Assembly (NCBI GenBank): GCA_964035545.1
Contig: OZ037767.1
Coordinates: 1,678,680-1,742,679 of the forward strand
DNA: 64,000 bases
Direction of reading: 5' to 3'
Source: Bugula neritina
Taxonomy: Eukaryota > Bryozoa > Gymnolaemata > Cheilostomatida > Bugulidae
Shown: piece after piece, positions 26,148 through 39,600 of the stretch
How positions within the stretch are numbered: position 1 is the stretch's first letter
Layout of the letters: each line of letters starts with the position of its first letter
The notes under the pieces: model-generated
What the model saw: the letters and a program-made list of their open reading frames with translations, nothing else
Told to the model about the DNA's origin: nothing
Database searches by the model: none
Program-made: the position numbers and the translations under genes

Positions 26148-29100
26148 ATGGATGTACCGGCCGGCTATTCAGCAAACACAGCTACTCCTGGAGGTAGGAA
26201 CAAAATGAAAATGAAAATCAGATTCAGTGACAAAACTTAAACTCAAATCCAAGACTGAAGCGTATTGCTCTATTGTTATGATTATGATTAAATGATGAAC
26301 CTAGTGACACCACCAGGTTTTATTCAGATTTAGTAGTGGTTATTTGATTTGATTGATATCTAATGCTAAAACTAAAAGTAAATTAAAGTAGTATTACATT
26401 TAAATTTAATACTATTAATGTATAATACTTAAAGTTAATAGAATCACTATTACTGTTAGTATTATTATAATTTAAATTATTACTATTACTACTATACTAG
26501 TGGCAGTGCTAGTAGTAGTACAATAGTACTTAGTAGTAGTGCTAGTACTAGACCTAGTACTAGTAGTACTAGTAGCAGTAGTAAATCATTATTATAAATA
26601 TATTAATCGTAATTACGGTAATTTAAATTATAATCATAATAATTAACTTTAAGTTTAAGAGATAATCATAAATGATAAATGAAGTTGAAAGTAATATTTT
26701 AATTCTATAATAATATTGTATTTAAAATTTGCTGTTCAAATATATTCTTATATATTATTAATATTGTATTAATACTCAATAGACAATAATGAGTAAGCAG
26801 CTAATGCTAATACTAATATAGATAGTAATTGTTGTGGTAATACTAGTATGACTATGAGTATCAAGGGAAACTCGATCATGAATTATATTAATGATTATAT
26901 AATATGCTAATCATATTAATTAGTTGATGATAAATTCAATAAAATTAGTCAGGTGCAATGTGGATGTTGAGTAAATATTGATTTGATAGCAGCTAAAAAT
27001 TACTTTAATTTTAGCTCTGTTAAGCTGAAGTGAAACTATAGGCTCGCAATTGAGCATTGTTTTATTTAATTTTGTCCACTTTACCTAACTTTCATTAAGT
27101 TCTTTTGAGGTTTGCAATTATTGCTTCTAGCTGTGTATTTGAGCTGTTGGGCGCATTTTCTTGTAGGCTCTGCACCCACACCATCTCGAGGGCCAAAGAA
27201 GTTGGGTAAAAGAGCTGCCCACCCAGCAAACCCACAAATGTTTACCGACATTCCCCAGTCTCAGCCCGTACCCTCCCAGCAAGGTATACTAGGCGTGCCA
27301 AAGTTCTAAACCCTTGATCCTTCCTATGCCATCGGCACAAGCTGTTCTTTATCAGTTGTCTGAGCCATGAGCACCCTTTGTTGGTGTTCATGCCACTCTC
27401 TGGTTGTTTTAGGAGGTTATTATAATCCAGCCCAACAAGCACCCCCTGGTGGCTACTATGGCACTCCCCAGCCGGCAGCACCGATGCCACAGTTTCCGGG
27501 ACAGCAATACATGGCTGACCCAATGGCGAACATGGCCATGCAGTACGGCGGCACTCTAGCAGACCAGGGCAAGGAGTACATGCAGCAAAATGTTAGTAGA
27601 GCTCGGTTTTATCTCTGTCACATGTAACTGATATTTTTTTGTAGTTTTCTGAAAGCCTCAATGGGGAGTTTATTCCACATGAAAGGACAAATCTGTTATA
27701 GTTGTAGCAAGCAGCGTAGAATTCAATGTTTTAGTACAGGCTTATCTGCATTAATTGTATTTATGATATGAACTTTTGAAACAATATTGTAATTTAGAAT
27801 ATGTGAATGTGGAATGCCAAGTATGCATTGTATTATGATGGACAGGTTAGTACTAATTGTGTAGCCGTTTGTTTCTTTTACTAGTGTTACTGTGTTGTAT
27901 ATGACTGAAATGATGCTACCACTTCTGTATTTCCTGTTGCAGCTGGAAAAGTATGTCTCCGCCTCCAAGGTGAAATATTACTTTGCTGTTGACACTTCCT
28001 ACGTGGGGAGAAAACTCGGCCTTCTAGTCTTTCCTTTCACACATTCTGTAAGTCACTCTCTGGACAGATATTATATTTGAGTGAAAAGTTTTTCTATAAA
28101 TGTTAAGATTCTTAATACTCTAATCAATAACCTGTCAATACTCTAATTGATTGAAATTTTCAACTGACCATCCAAAGTAATTGAAATGTTCAAACATTTA
28201 CATTATACTATGTCTGGTGCCGTTATGGTTATCATACCAGTCTAGTTTAGCATAGCTTAGAGTAGAAGTGTTTTATTTTATAGAACTGGTCTGTAGCCTT
28301 CAATCAGGACGAGCCTGTAGCTCCAAGATATGATGTCAATGCTCCTGACTTGTACATACCCAGTATGTTGAGTATATATTTATATCACTTACTTACTCCT
28401 TTGGTGTAGTAATTTCAAATACTATAATCGTTTAATAAATACTGTAATATTTTTGTGATCTACACACATGGAGTTATTCTCACCATGCTGTGTACCCTTA
28501 TAATATTGTAATGTCTTGTAGTGATGGGACTAATTACTTTCGTGTTGGCATCAGCCGTGGCACTCGGTCTTCATGGAAGGTATGTATGCCTTTATACCAC
28601 TTGTAATATCACTTGTCTACCTGTAATATTACCTGTCTACCTGTAATATCACTTGTCTATCTGTAGTATTACCTGTCTACCTGTAATATCACTTGCTTAC
28701 CTGTAGTATTACCTGTCTACCTGTAGTATTACCTGTCTACCTGTAATATCACCTGTCTACCTGTAATATCATATGTATGTTGAAGGTTCACCCCTGAAAC
28801 CATCGGCATGGTAACCAGCTCTGCTCTGGGGTACTTACTTCTAGAGATATTAGTCATACTGTTTGTCATGTACATACTGGCTGTACAGACTTCTCTCACC
28901 TACCTCGACTGGTGTGCTTACTGCGGGTACAAATATTTCGGGTAAGTATAGTGTAGAACCTACCTCTCACTGTATTATATAAATCTGTAAGTATGGTGTA
29001 TAATTATACTAAATTTGATATATAATGTCTGAATCTACATAAAACCCTTTACTTGTTTAGAGCTTCACGTGGTTTTAGAAATTAGCTGGAATGAAGATTT

Positions 29101-29803
29101 TGACCATTATTTGATACCGTTTGGTATACATTGTAACAATGACTAAATTTCATATCTTCTCACACTTGACCTTGTAGAATGGTGTTGGCACTAATAGCTG
29201 GTGTATATATCAACAGAATGACTTACTACTGCATACTTATATACACTGGAGTGGCTCTCGTGTTTTTCCTGGTGAGCTTCGAGTAATACTCTGTAATACT
29301 CTGTAATACTGTAATACTTTATACTCTGTAATACGCCATTAAATGCTACATTTACACTGGTGCGACTCAGTTAAAGTTTAAAAGTAATGTATGAACAACC
29401 ACACATGAAGCTTACTTATAATATTCTAATACCAAATCTTTAGTACGTATAACACTACTTCTTACTAATTTCACTAGTAATAAATCTACCAGCTTTTTAA
29501 TAGCAACTCTTTCCCACCATTTTTATTTCCCCACGTCATAGGATTTCAGTTGCAATCCAGATTTTATAGGATTATAAAATGACAGAAACATTCAAGTGTT
29601 GAATGAATTTAAACGAAACACATAGCTTAAGTTCTTTATTGTTTTATTGGGTGTTGTAGACGCGCACCCTCAAAGTACAGATTCTGCCCCACTCTGAAGA
29701 TTATCAACAAACAGGCAACAAAAGACGTCTGTATGTGCTCCTGTCTCTCTCCTGTGTACAGCCACTGTTTATGTGGTGGCTAACCTACTCCCTCGTACTC
29801 TAG
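26148..29803 (+). CDS. YIF1: YIF1 family ER-Golgi membrane protein, complete
   Basis: YIF1 proteins are multi-pass partners of YIPF proteins in ER-to-Golgi transport. Nine exons join in phase: 26148-26193, 27167-27283, 27413-27591, 27943-28047, 28284-28362, 28522-28579, 28786-28941, 29178-29271, 29660-29803, giving 325 residues (human YIF1A and YIF1B about 293 and 314). A cytosolic Gly/Pro/Gln/Tyr-rich N-terminus is followed by the family signature: [20 protein letters not shown], then [20 protein letters not shown] and [15 protein letters not shown]. About five hydrophobic segments follow ([17 protein letters not shown] onwards), and the protein ends in a hydrophobic WWLTYSLVL. The start is the only in-phase ATG near the 5' end and gives a short MDVPAGY leader. 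The paralogue (A or B) cannot be assigned; most invertebrates are expected to have a single gene. Confidence 0.95.
26450..26585. repeat. AGT/ACT-rich low-complexity run in YIF1 intron 1
   Basis: Degenerate AGTAGTACTAGTAGT blocks. The rest of this roughly 1-kb intron is AT-rich with no other feature. Confidence 0.7.
28595..28780. repeat. 20-bp minisatellite in YIF1 intron 6
   Basis: About nine copies of CTGTAATATTACCTGTCTAC (variant ATCACTTGTCTAC) fill most of the intron between the exon 6 donor and the exon 7 acceptor. The unit does not include either splice site. Confidence 0.92.
29283..29335. repeat. TAATACTCTG repeat after the YIF1 exon 8 donor
   Basis: Four to five imperfect 10-bp copies begin about 10 bases inside intron 8. 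Confidence 0.75.
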
Positions 29804-30655
29804 AGGGAATTCTTTGTAACCCTAAGGCTATCTTTATCTCTACCCAGTAGCTGTGACAAACTATTACAGCAGACATAATGGTGCTATGAGAGAGAGCAGT
29901 GCGAGGTGTGCACACTGTAGAGTAGTAATGTGTATGTATGAAGGGGGACTAGTAAGCTGGTATTACGATGTTTTTATCCTTAGCTTATGTTCCAAACACT
30001 GGCCAAACAATAACCTGTAATTATTATACTTTTTATTGAAATACTGATAACACGAGCTGAAGATGTAACAGCAGTAAAGTATGCAAGGTAATCATAAATA
30101 TAATGTGTTGCTTAATACTTTTAGTATTCTCTCTGTATTTACTGATGAATAAGTCTATTGTGTAGTGAACTAATTGTGGAGTTGTCTTTTCAAGTCTTCT
30201 ACACTCTTTTCTAGGCAATTGTCTTGCAGTAGACACAGGTTTTTCTTTTTGTTGAATGCTATTAGATAGTATTGTAAGTATTTATGTTCACCAAATACTG
30301 GTAGCACTTGTTAATTTTTAATCCAGATGGTTATTTTAATAATCCTTAAGAAGAGAATAAAGAGTTACCTTCTCTTGATGCCTACAGAGATGTTGGCCTT
30401 TCACTTTGCTACAACAGAGTAAACAATAGTTCTGTGGAATACATATTTCCTCCAAATGAAAAGATTTTCCAACAATTGTTATAATAAAGTGAAATTGACG
30501 TAGTTGCTTAGCTTGCGTGCGTACGACCAGATTTTGTAGAGTTGAAAAACCAACCACAAATTAATTCGAACTACTTGATTTAAAAGCGAATCTAAGACTC
30601 AAATTAGTTCTAATAATTATACAACTCAATGAGAATATTTATCTGTAACTATGTT
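29804..30655. other. Convergent 3' ends of YIF1 and CATSPER1
   Basis: No gene is seen. TTTATT at 30032-30037 (AATAAA on the - strand) could end the CatSper transcript; AATAAA at 30357-30362 could end YIF1. If both are used, the two 3' untranslated regions overlap. Confidence 0.4.
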
Positions 30656-33600
30656 CTACTTCATTACTTGGAAATCATCTGCCTATTGCACCTACCTCTA
30701 TATACTTACACTCTGCAATCTACATAATACATGTTACATTTACCTCTATAATATACTTGCACTCTACTTGTATACCGTATGATCTACTACACCCTACTCC
30801 TACATGTATGTTGCACTTACCTCTGCACACAGGTCTACTATTAAGTTAAGAGTTGTCTGTTGCTGCTGGTACACGTACATGTTGTACTCGATGGCTGGCA
30901 AGATTTGAAAGAATCGTTTCAAGGTTGTTTTCTCCCTGCAAACGAGGACAACACAAGTAATACAATAACACTGAACACAACACTGAATACAATGATGGCT
31001 GGTCAGACCAACAAGTAGAAAGGCAATTTGGTTGGCTTAAATCGTATTAACAAAAAAAACTTACAGTTATGCAAACAATGGTGATTTAAAAAAGTAGAAA
31101 TTGAGTAAAATATCCCTTATAAAACATTCTTAAATAATGGCCAGGATGAAAAGGTTACCACCTTGCGGCCACTTTCACTGGCTATCGGCAAAGACTTACC
31201 ACTCATTGGCTGTTGGATATGCCTCTTCAATTGGCATCTTTTTCTTGGAGTTGTCCCCTTCAAACAGACTGTCATCATCCCCTGAGTTTACTACTGCAAT
31301 GAACAGATAGGCTAAATTATACTCGAAATGGGAAAGATCTCGTGTCTTAATCAAAAGATCAACTTCTCTCCTATTTAAAAGTCATCTGCTTTAGAAATAA
31401 TAGATGTCATTCTGAATCACAATTTATTTTGCAAGCTTGCCTACCAGTTGCAATTTTTAAACTAGTGTGAATTGTGAGTTCCAACTAGTAAAATATTTCA
31501 AGTTAGTATGATGGAAACAACTTAAGTAGCAGTGTTTTTGATGAGGGAAAACATACATATGCTATAAAGCCACAGCCTGGACAGAAAACCAACGGCAAAA
31601 GTATGCAGTTGCGAGGACTCATTTTAAATAGAAGTCTTATACTTTCACAATTTTTTGTTGGTTCGCTTTTGCTCTAAGCAATGAGCTAAAGTACAATTCG
31701 ACCAGTTGAGCTGGTAACTACTAGAGATGGTAGGGTTGCTATTGTGACATCACAACGATTCTATCAACTTACAGTCATATAATGTATCGTCTTCCTCTAT
31801 TTTCACTGTCTTATCTTTAGGATCTCCATAAGCTGCGTACAGAGTCAGTTGGAAGTTGTCTACTAACACCGCCACAAACAGGCTGCATGGGAAAGGAAGT
31901 CACAATATCTTACAACTCTAATCAATAACTGCACTCAAAACAATGCATGTTTTTTTCTAATAATTCATAAATATTTTAAAAATTCAAAAACAATGGAAGT
32001 GGAAATTTAACAAATTTTTTATATAAATTTTAAAGCATGATATAACAAAGATGCATGCTGAAGCAATGATAATATAACTCCTAATTAATTGAAGTATAAC
32101 TGTCAAAATGGGACTTACTTTAAGAATATGAGATACTCTATGACAATGTAGGCTATGAGGTAGATGATGATGTGGCTGGAATCTACAAACAGTAGCAGTG
32201 ACTTACAGTGACAGTAACTTACAGTGACAGTTACTTACAGTGACAGTTACTTACAGTAGCAGTGACTTACAGTAGCAGCTACTTACAGTTACAGTGATTG
32301 ATACAAAATTCAACGAGTTTGCAAAAAAAAATCGTTTTAAGCAAGATTGCATCACAAGTTGAACATAATTTCACTATCTAGGTCAGCACACAGTGAGAAA
32401 GCATACAAGGGTCAGCGGACACGACGTCCTCGTATATGAAGAACCAGTCATCTAGAGTGAGTAGCTGGAAGAGTGTGAAGAGGGCAATCCACAAGGAGCC
32501 AAACCTAGTCGGGTCAGCGTGGGCGTACATACCCCGACCAATCACAGCAAACATATCTGATTATATTGTCAGGAAATATGCCGCACACAGGTTCATAGTT
32601 GAAGTATGATGAACATATCAGATTAGTGGCTGAATTTGTTTCTTATATTTAGAAGATACAAAATTTCAGGCCTTTGGCTAACTTTCTAAATACCTCTAAG
32701 AATATAAGACTGTACATAGCACACATGTACACAATGCATACATGAATATAGCACACATGAATATAGCATACATGAATATAGCACACATGAATATAGCATA
32801 CATGAATATAGCACACATGAATATAGTACACATGAATATAGCACACATGAATATAGCATACATGAATATAGCACACATGAATATAGTACACATAAATATA
32901 GCACACATGAATATAGCACACATGAATATAGTACACATGAATATAGCACACATGGATATAGTACACATAGAATATAGCACACATGAATATAGTACACATG
33001 AATGTAGCACACATGAATATAGTAGCCTACACATGAATATAGTAGCCTACACATGAATATAGCACACATGAATGTAGCACACATGAATATAGTACACATG
33101 AATATATATAGCACACATGAATATAGTACACATGAATATAGCACACATGAATGTAGCACACATGAATATAGTACACATGAATATATATAGCACACATGAA
33201 TATAGTACACATGAATATAGCACACATGAATATAGCACACATGAATATAGCACACATGAATGTAGCACACATGAATATAGCACACATGAATATAGTACAC
33301 ATGAATATAGCACACATGAATATAGCATACATGAATATAGCACACATGAATATAGTACACATAAATATAGCACACATGAATATAGCACACATGAATATAG
33401 TACACATGAATATAGCACACATGGATATAGTACACATAGAATATAGCACACATGAATATAGTACACATGAATGTAGCACACATGAATATAGTAGCCTACA
33501 CATGAATATAGCACACATGAATATAGCACACATGAATGTAGCACACATGAATATAGTACACATGAATATATATAGCACACATGAATATAGTACACATGAA

Positions 33601-36600
33601 TATAGCACACATGAATGTAGCACACATGAATATAGTACACATGAATATATATAGCACACATGAATATAGTACACATGAATATAGCACACATGAATATAGC
33701 ACACATGAATATAGCACACATGAATGTAGCACACATGAATATAGTACACATGAATATATATAGCACACATGAATATAGTACACATGAATATAGCACACAT
33801 GAATATAGCACACATGAATGTAGCACACATGAATATAGTACACATGAATATATATAGCACACATGAATATAGCACACATGAATATAGCACACATGAATAT
33901 AGTACACATGAATGTAGCACACATGAATATAGTAGCCTACACATGAATATAGCACACATGAATATAGCACACATGAATGTAGCACACATGAATATAGTAC
34001 ACATGAATATATATAGCACACATGAATATAGTACACATGAATATAGCACACATGAATGTAGCACACATGAATATAGTACACATGAATATATATAGCACAC
34101 ATGAATATAGTACACATGAATATAGCACACATGAATATAGCACACATGAATATAGCACACATGAATGTAGCACACATGAATATAGTACACATGAATATAT
34201 ATAGCACACATGAATATAGCACACATGAATATAGCACACATGAATATAGCACACATGAATGTAGCACACATGAATATAGTACACATGAATATATATAGCA
34301 CACATGAATATAGTACACATGAATATAGCACACATGAATGTAGCACACATGAATATAGCACACATGAATGTAGCACACATGAATATAGTACACATGAATA
34401 TATATAGCACACATGAACACAATGCATACATGAATATAGCACACATGAATATAGCATACATGAATATAGCACACATGAATATAGTACACATAAATATAGC
34501 ACACATGAATATAGCACACATGAATATAGTACACATGAATATAGCACACATAAATATAGCACACATGAATATAGTACACATGAATATAGTACACATAGAA
34601 TATAGCACACATGAATATAGTACACATGAATATAGCACACATGAATATAGTACACATAGAATATAGCACACATGAATATAGTACACATGAATGTAGCACA
34701 CATGAATATAGTAGCCTACACATGAATATAGCACACATGAATATAGCACACATGAATGTAGCACACATGAATATAGTACACATGAATATATATAGCACAC
34801 ATGAATATAGTACACATGAATATAGTACACATGAATATAGCACACATGAATATAGCACACATGAATATAGCACACATGAATGTAGCACACATGAATATAG
34901 TACACATGAATATATATAGCACACATGAATATAGTACACATGAATATAGCACACATGAATATAGCACACATGAATATAGCACACATGAATGTAGCACACA
35001 TGAATATAGTACACATGAATATATATAGCACACATGAATATAGTACACATGAATATAGCACACATGAATATAGCACACATGAATGTAGCACACATGAATA
35101 TAGTACACATGAATATATATAGCACACATGAATATAGCACACATGAATATAGCACACATGAATATAGTACACATGAATGTAGCACACATGAATATAGTAG
35201 CCTACACATGAATATAGCACACATGAATATAGCACACATGAATGTAGCACACATGAATATAGTACACATGAATATATATAGCACACATGAATATAGTACA
35301 CATGAATATAGCACACATGAATGTAGCACACATGAATATAGTACACATGAATATATATAGCACACATGAATATAGTACACATGAATATAGCACACATGAA
35401 TATAGCACACATGAATATAGCACACATGAATGTAGCACACATGAATATAGTACACATGAATATATATAGCACACATGAATATAGCACACATGAATATAGC
35501 ACACATGAATATAGCACACATGAATGTAGCACACATGAATATAGTACACATGAATATATATAGCACACATGAATATAGTACACATGAATATAGCACACAT
35601 GAATGTAGCACACATGAATATAGCACACATGAATGTAGCACACATGAATATAGTACACATGAATATATATAGCACACATGAACACAATGCATACATGAAT
35701 ATAGCACACATGAATATAGCATACATGAATATAGCACACATGAATATAGTACACATAAATATAGCACACATGAATATAGCACACATGAATATAGTACACA
35801 TGAATATAGCACACATAAATATAGCACACATGAATATAGTACACATGAATATAGTACACATAGAATATAGCACACATGAATATAGTACACATGAATATAG
35901 CACACATGAATATAGTACACATAGAATATAGCACACATGAATATAGTACACATGAATGTAGCACACATGAATATAGTAGCCTACACATGAATATAGCACA
36001 CATGAATATAGCACACATGAATGTAGCACACATGAATATAGTACACATGAATATATATAGCACACATGAATATAGTACACATGAATATAGTACACATGAA
36101 TATAGCACACATGAATATAGCACACATGAATATAGCACACATGAATGTAGCACACATGAATATAGTACACATGAATATATATAGCACACATGAATATAGC
36201 ACACATGAATATAGCACACATGAATATAGCACACATGAATGTAGCACACATGAATATAGTACACATGAATATATATAGCACACATGAATATAGTACACAT
36301 GAATATAGCACACATGAATGTAGCACACATGAATATAGCACACATGAATGTAGCACACATGAATATAGTACACATGAATATATATAGCACACATGAACAC
36401 AATGCATACATGAATATAGCACACATGAATATAGCATACATGAATATAGCACACATGAATATAGTACACATAAATATAGCACACATGAATATAGCACACA
36501 TGAATATAGTACACATGAATATAGCACACATAAATATAGCACACATGAATATAGTACACATGAATATAGTACACATAGAATATAGCACACATGAATATAG

Positions 36601-39600
36601 TACACATGAATATAGCACACATGAATATAGTACACATAGAATATAGCACACATGAATATAGTACACATGAATGTAGCACACATGAATATAGTAGCCTACA
36701 CATGAATATAGCACACATGAATATAGCACACATGAATGTAGCACACATGAATATAGTACACATGAATATATATAGCACACATGAATATAGTACACATGAA
36801 TATAGTACACATGAATATAGCACACATGAATATAGCACACATAGAATATAGCACACATGAATGTAGCACACATGAATGTAGCACACATGAATATAGTACA
36901 CATGAATATATATAGCACACATGAATATAGTACACATGAATATAGCACACATGAATGTAGCACACATGAATATAGCACACATGAATGTAGCACACATGAA
37001 TATAGTACACATGAATATATATAGCACACATGAACACAATGCATACATGAATATAGCACACATGAATATAGCATACATGAATATAGCACACATGAATATA
37101 GTACACATAAATATAGCACACATGAATATAGCACACATGAATATAGTACACATGAATATAGCACACATAAATATAGCACACATGAATATAGTACACATGA
37201 ATATAGTACACATAGAATATAGCACACATGAATATAGTACACATGAATATAGCACACATGAATATAGTACACATAGAATATAGCACACATGAATATAGTA
37301 CACATGAATGTAGCACACATGAATATAGTAGCCTACACATGAATATAGCACACATGAATATAGCACACATGAATGTAGCACACATGAATATAGTACACAT
37401 GAATATATATAGCACACATGAATATAGTACACATGAATATAGTACACATGAATATAGCACACATGAATATAGCACACATGAATATAGCACACATGAATGT
37501 AGCACACATGAATATAGTACACATGAATATATATAGCACACATGAATATAGCACACATGAATATAGCACACATGAATATAGCACACATGAATGTAGCACA
37601 CATGAATATAGTACACATGAATATATATAGCACACATGAATATAGTACACATGAATATAGCACACATGAATGTAGCACACATGAATATAGCACACATGAA
37701 TGTAGCACACATGAATATAGTACACATGAATATATATAGCACACATGAACACAATGCATACATGAATATAGCACACATGAATATAGCATACATGAATATA
37801 GCACACATGAATATAGTACACATAAATATAGCACACATGAATATAGCACACATGAATATAGTACACATGAATATAGCACACATAAATATAGCACACATGA
37901 ATATAGTACACATGAATATAGTACACATAGAATATAGCACACATGAATATAGTACACATGAATATAGCACACATGAATATAGTACACATAGAATATAGCA
38001 CACATGAATATAGTACACATGAATGTAGCACACATGAATATAGTAGCCTACACATGAATATAGCACACATGAATATAGCACACATGAATGTAGCACACAT
38101 GAATATAGTACACATGAATATATATAGCACACATGAATATAGTACACATGAATATAGTACACATGAATATAGCACACATGAATATAGCACACATAGAATA
38201 TAGCACACATGAATGTAGCACACATGAATATAGCACACATGAATATAGTACACATGAATATAGTACACATGAATATAGTACACATGAATATTGTACACAT
38301 GAATATAGCACACATGAATATAGTACACATAGAATATAGCACACATGAATATAGTACACATGAATGTAGCACACATGAATATAGTAGCCTACACATGAAT
38401 ATAGCACACATGAATGTAGCACACATGAATATAGTACACATGAATATATATAGCACACATGAATATAGCACACATGAATATAGTACACATGAATATAGCA
38501 TACATGAATGTAGCACACATGAATATAGCACACATGAATATAGTACACATGAATATAGTACACATGAATATAGTACACATGAATATTGTACACATAGAAT
38601 ATATATAGCACACATGAATATAGTACACATGATTATATTATGTCAATAAATGAAAAAGATATTGCAAAGGATACACATGAAGAGCAACATCAGTCCTACA
38701 ATGGCACCCATGGAATGCACCGACTGTATACAGGTGTTCATTATTACCTGCAAGTTTGTCATGAACCTGCAAGAGAAAATCAACTTCACTATTACACGAG
38801 AAAGGCAACTCCAAAATACAAGGTTCACGATTATTATTGATTGATTATTGAGAAAGCTGTGTGAGATAGTTAGGTGAAAGTCGTCCAACAGATGGCGCAT
38901 CACAATATTCAACTATACAATATAGTGTACTATATAATATACTATATAATATACTATACAATATACTATACAATATACTATATAATATACTATACAATAT
39001 ACTATATAATATACTATACAATATACTATACAATATACTATATAATATACTATACAATATACTATACAAATTACAATATACTATACAATATAATATACTA
39101 CACAATATACTATATAATATACTATACAATATACTATATATAATATTCAAATTACAATATACTATACAATATACTATGTAATATACTATACAAATTACAA
39201 TATACTATACAATATACTATATAATATACTACACAATATACTATACAATATACTATATAATAGAGAAAAATGCCAAGGATTACAAAGTGTATAAATATAT
39301 TGCATTCACTGAACAAATTTATACTCTAGTTACAAAATTAATTTTTCTGCTGCTCCCGCTTCTACACTGCAGTATTCAGCTCTTATAAAATACCATAATT
39401 AATGAATTTAGGAAAAGATAATGGAGTACAATATAGACTGTGAGCCAAGCACCACGCTCCCCCTACCTGATAGCTCTAAGCACCCTCAAAGCGCGGATAG
39501 CCTTGAATATTTTGAACATACGCAGGATGTCAAAGGCTACCAATTTGCCAGAAGCAAGCGTTGAGAAAAGAAGAGGCAGAATGTAATCCAAGATGTTGAC

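Noticed and set aside
33047-37320. Very long open frames on both strands (up to about 1100 codons) of pentapeptide repeats
   Set aside because: They are produced by a stop-free 15-bp tandem unit. The interval lies inside CatSper intron 5 with matching splice sites on either side. There is no non-repetitive coding sequence.
32712-38632. CRISPR-like array
   Set aside because: Units are directly contiguous 15-mers without unique spacers, in an intron of an animal gene.
38845-39150. Ile/Tyr/Leu/Ser repeat frames on both strands
   Set aside because: Read-out of the 12-bp AT-rich array in CatSper intron 4.
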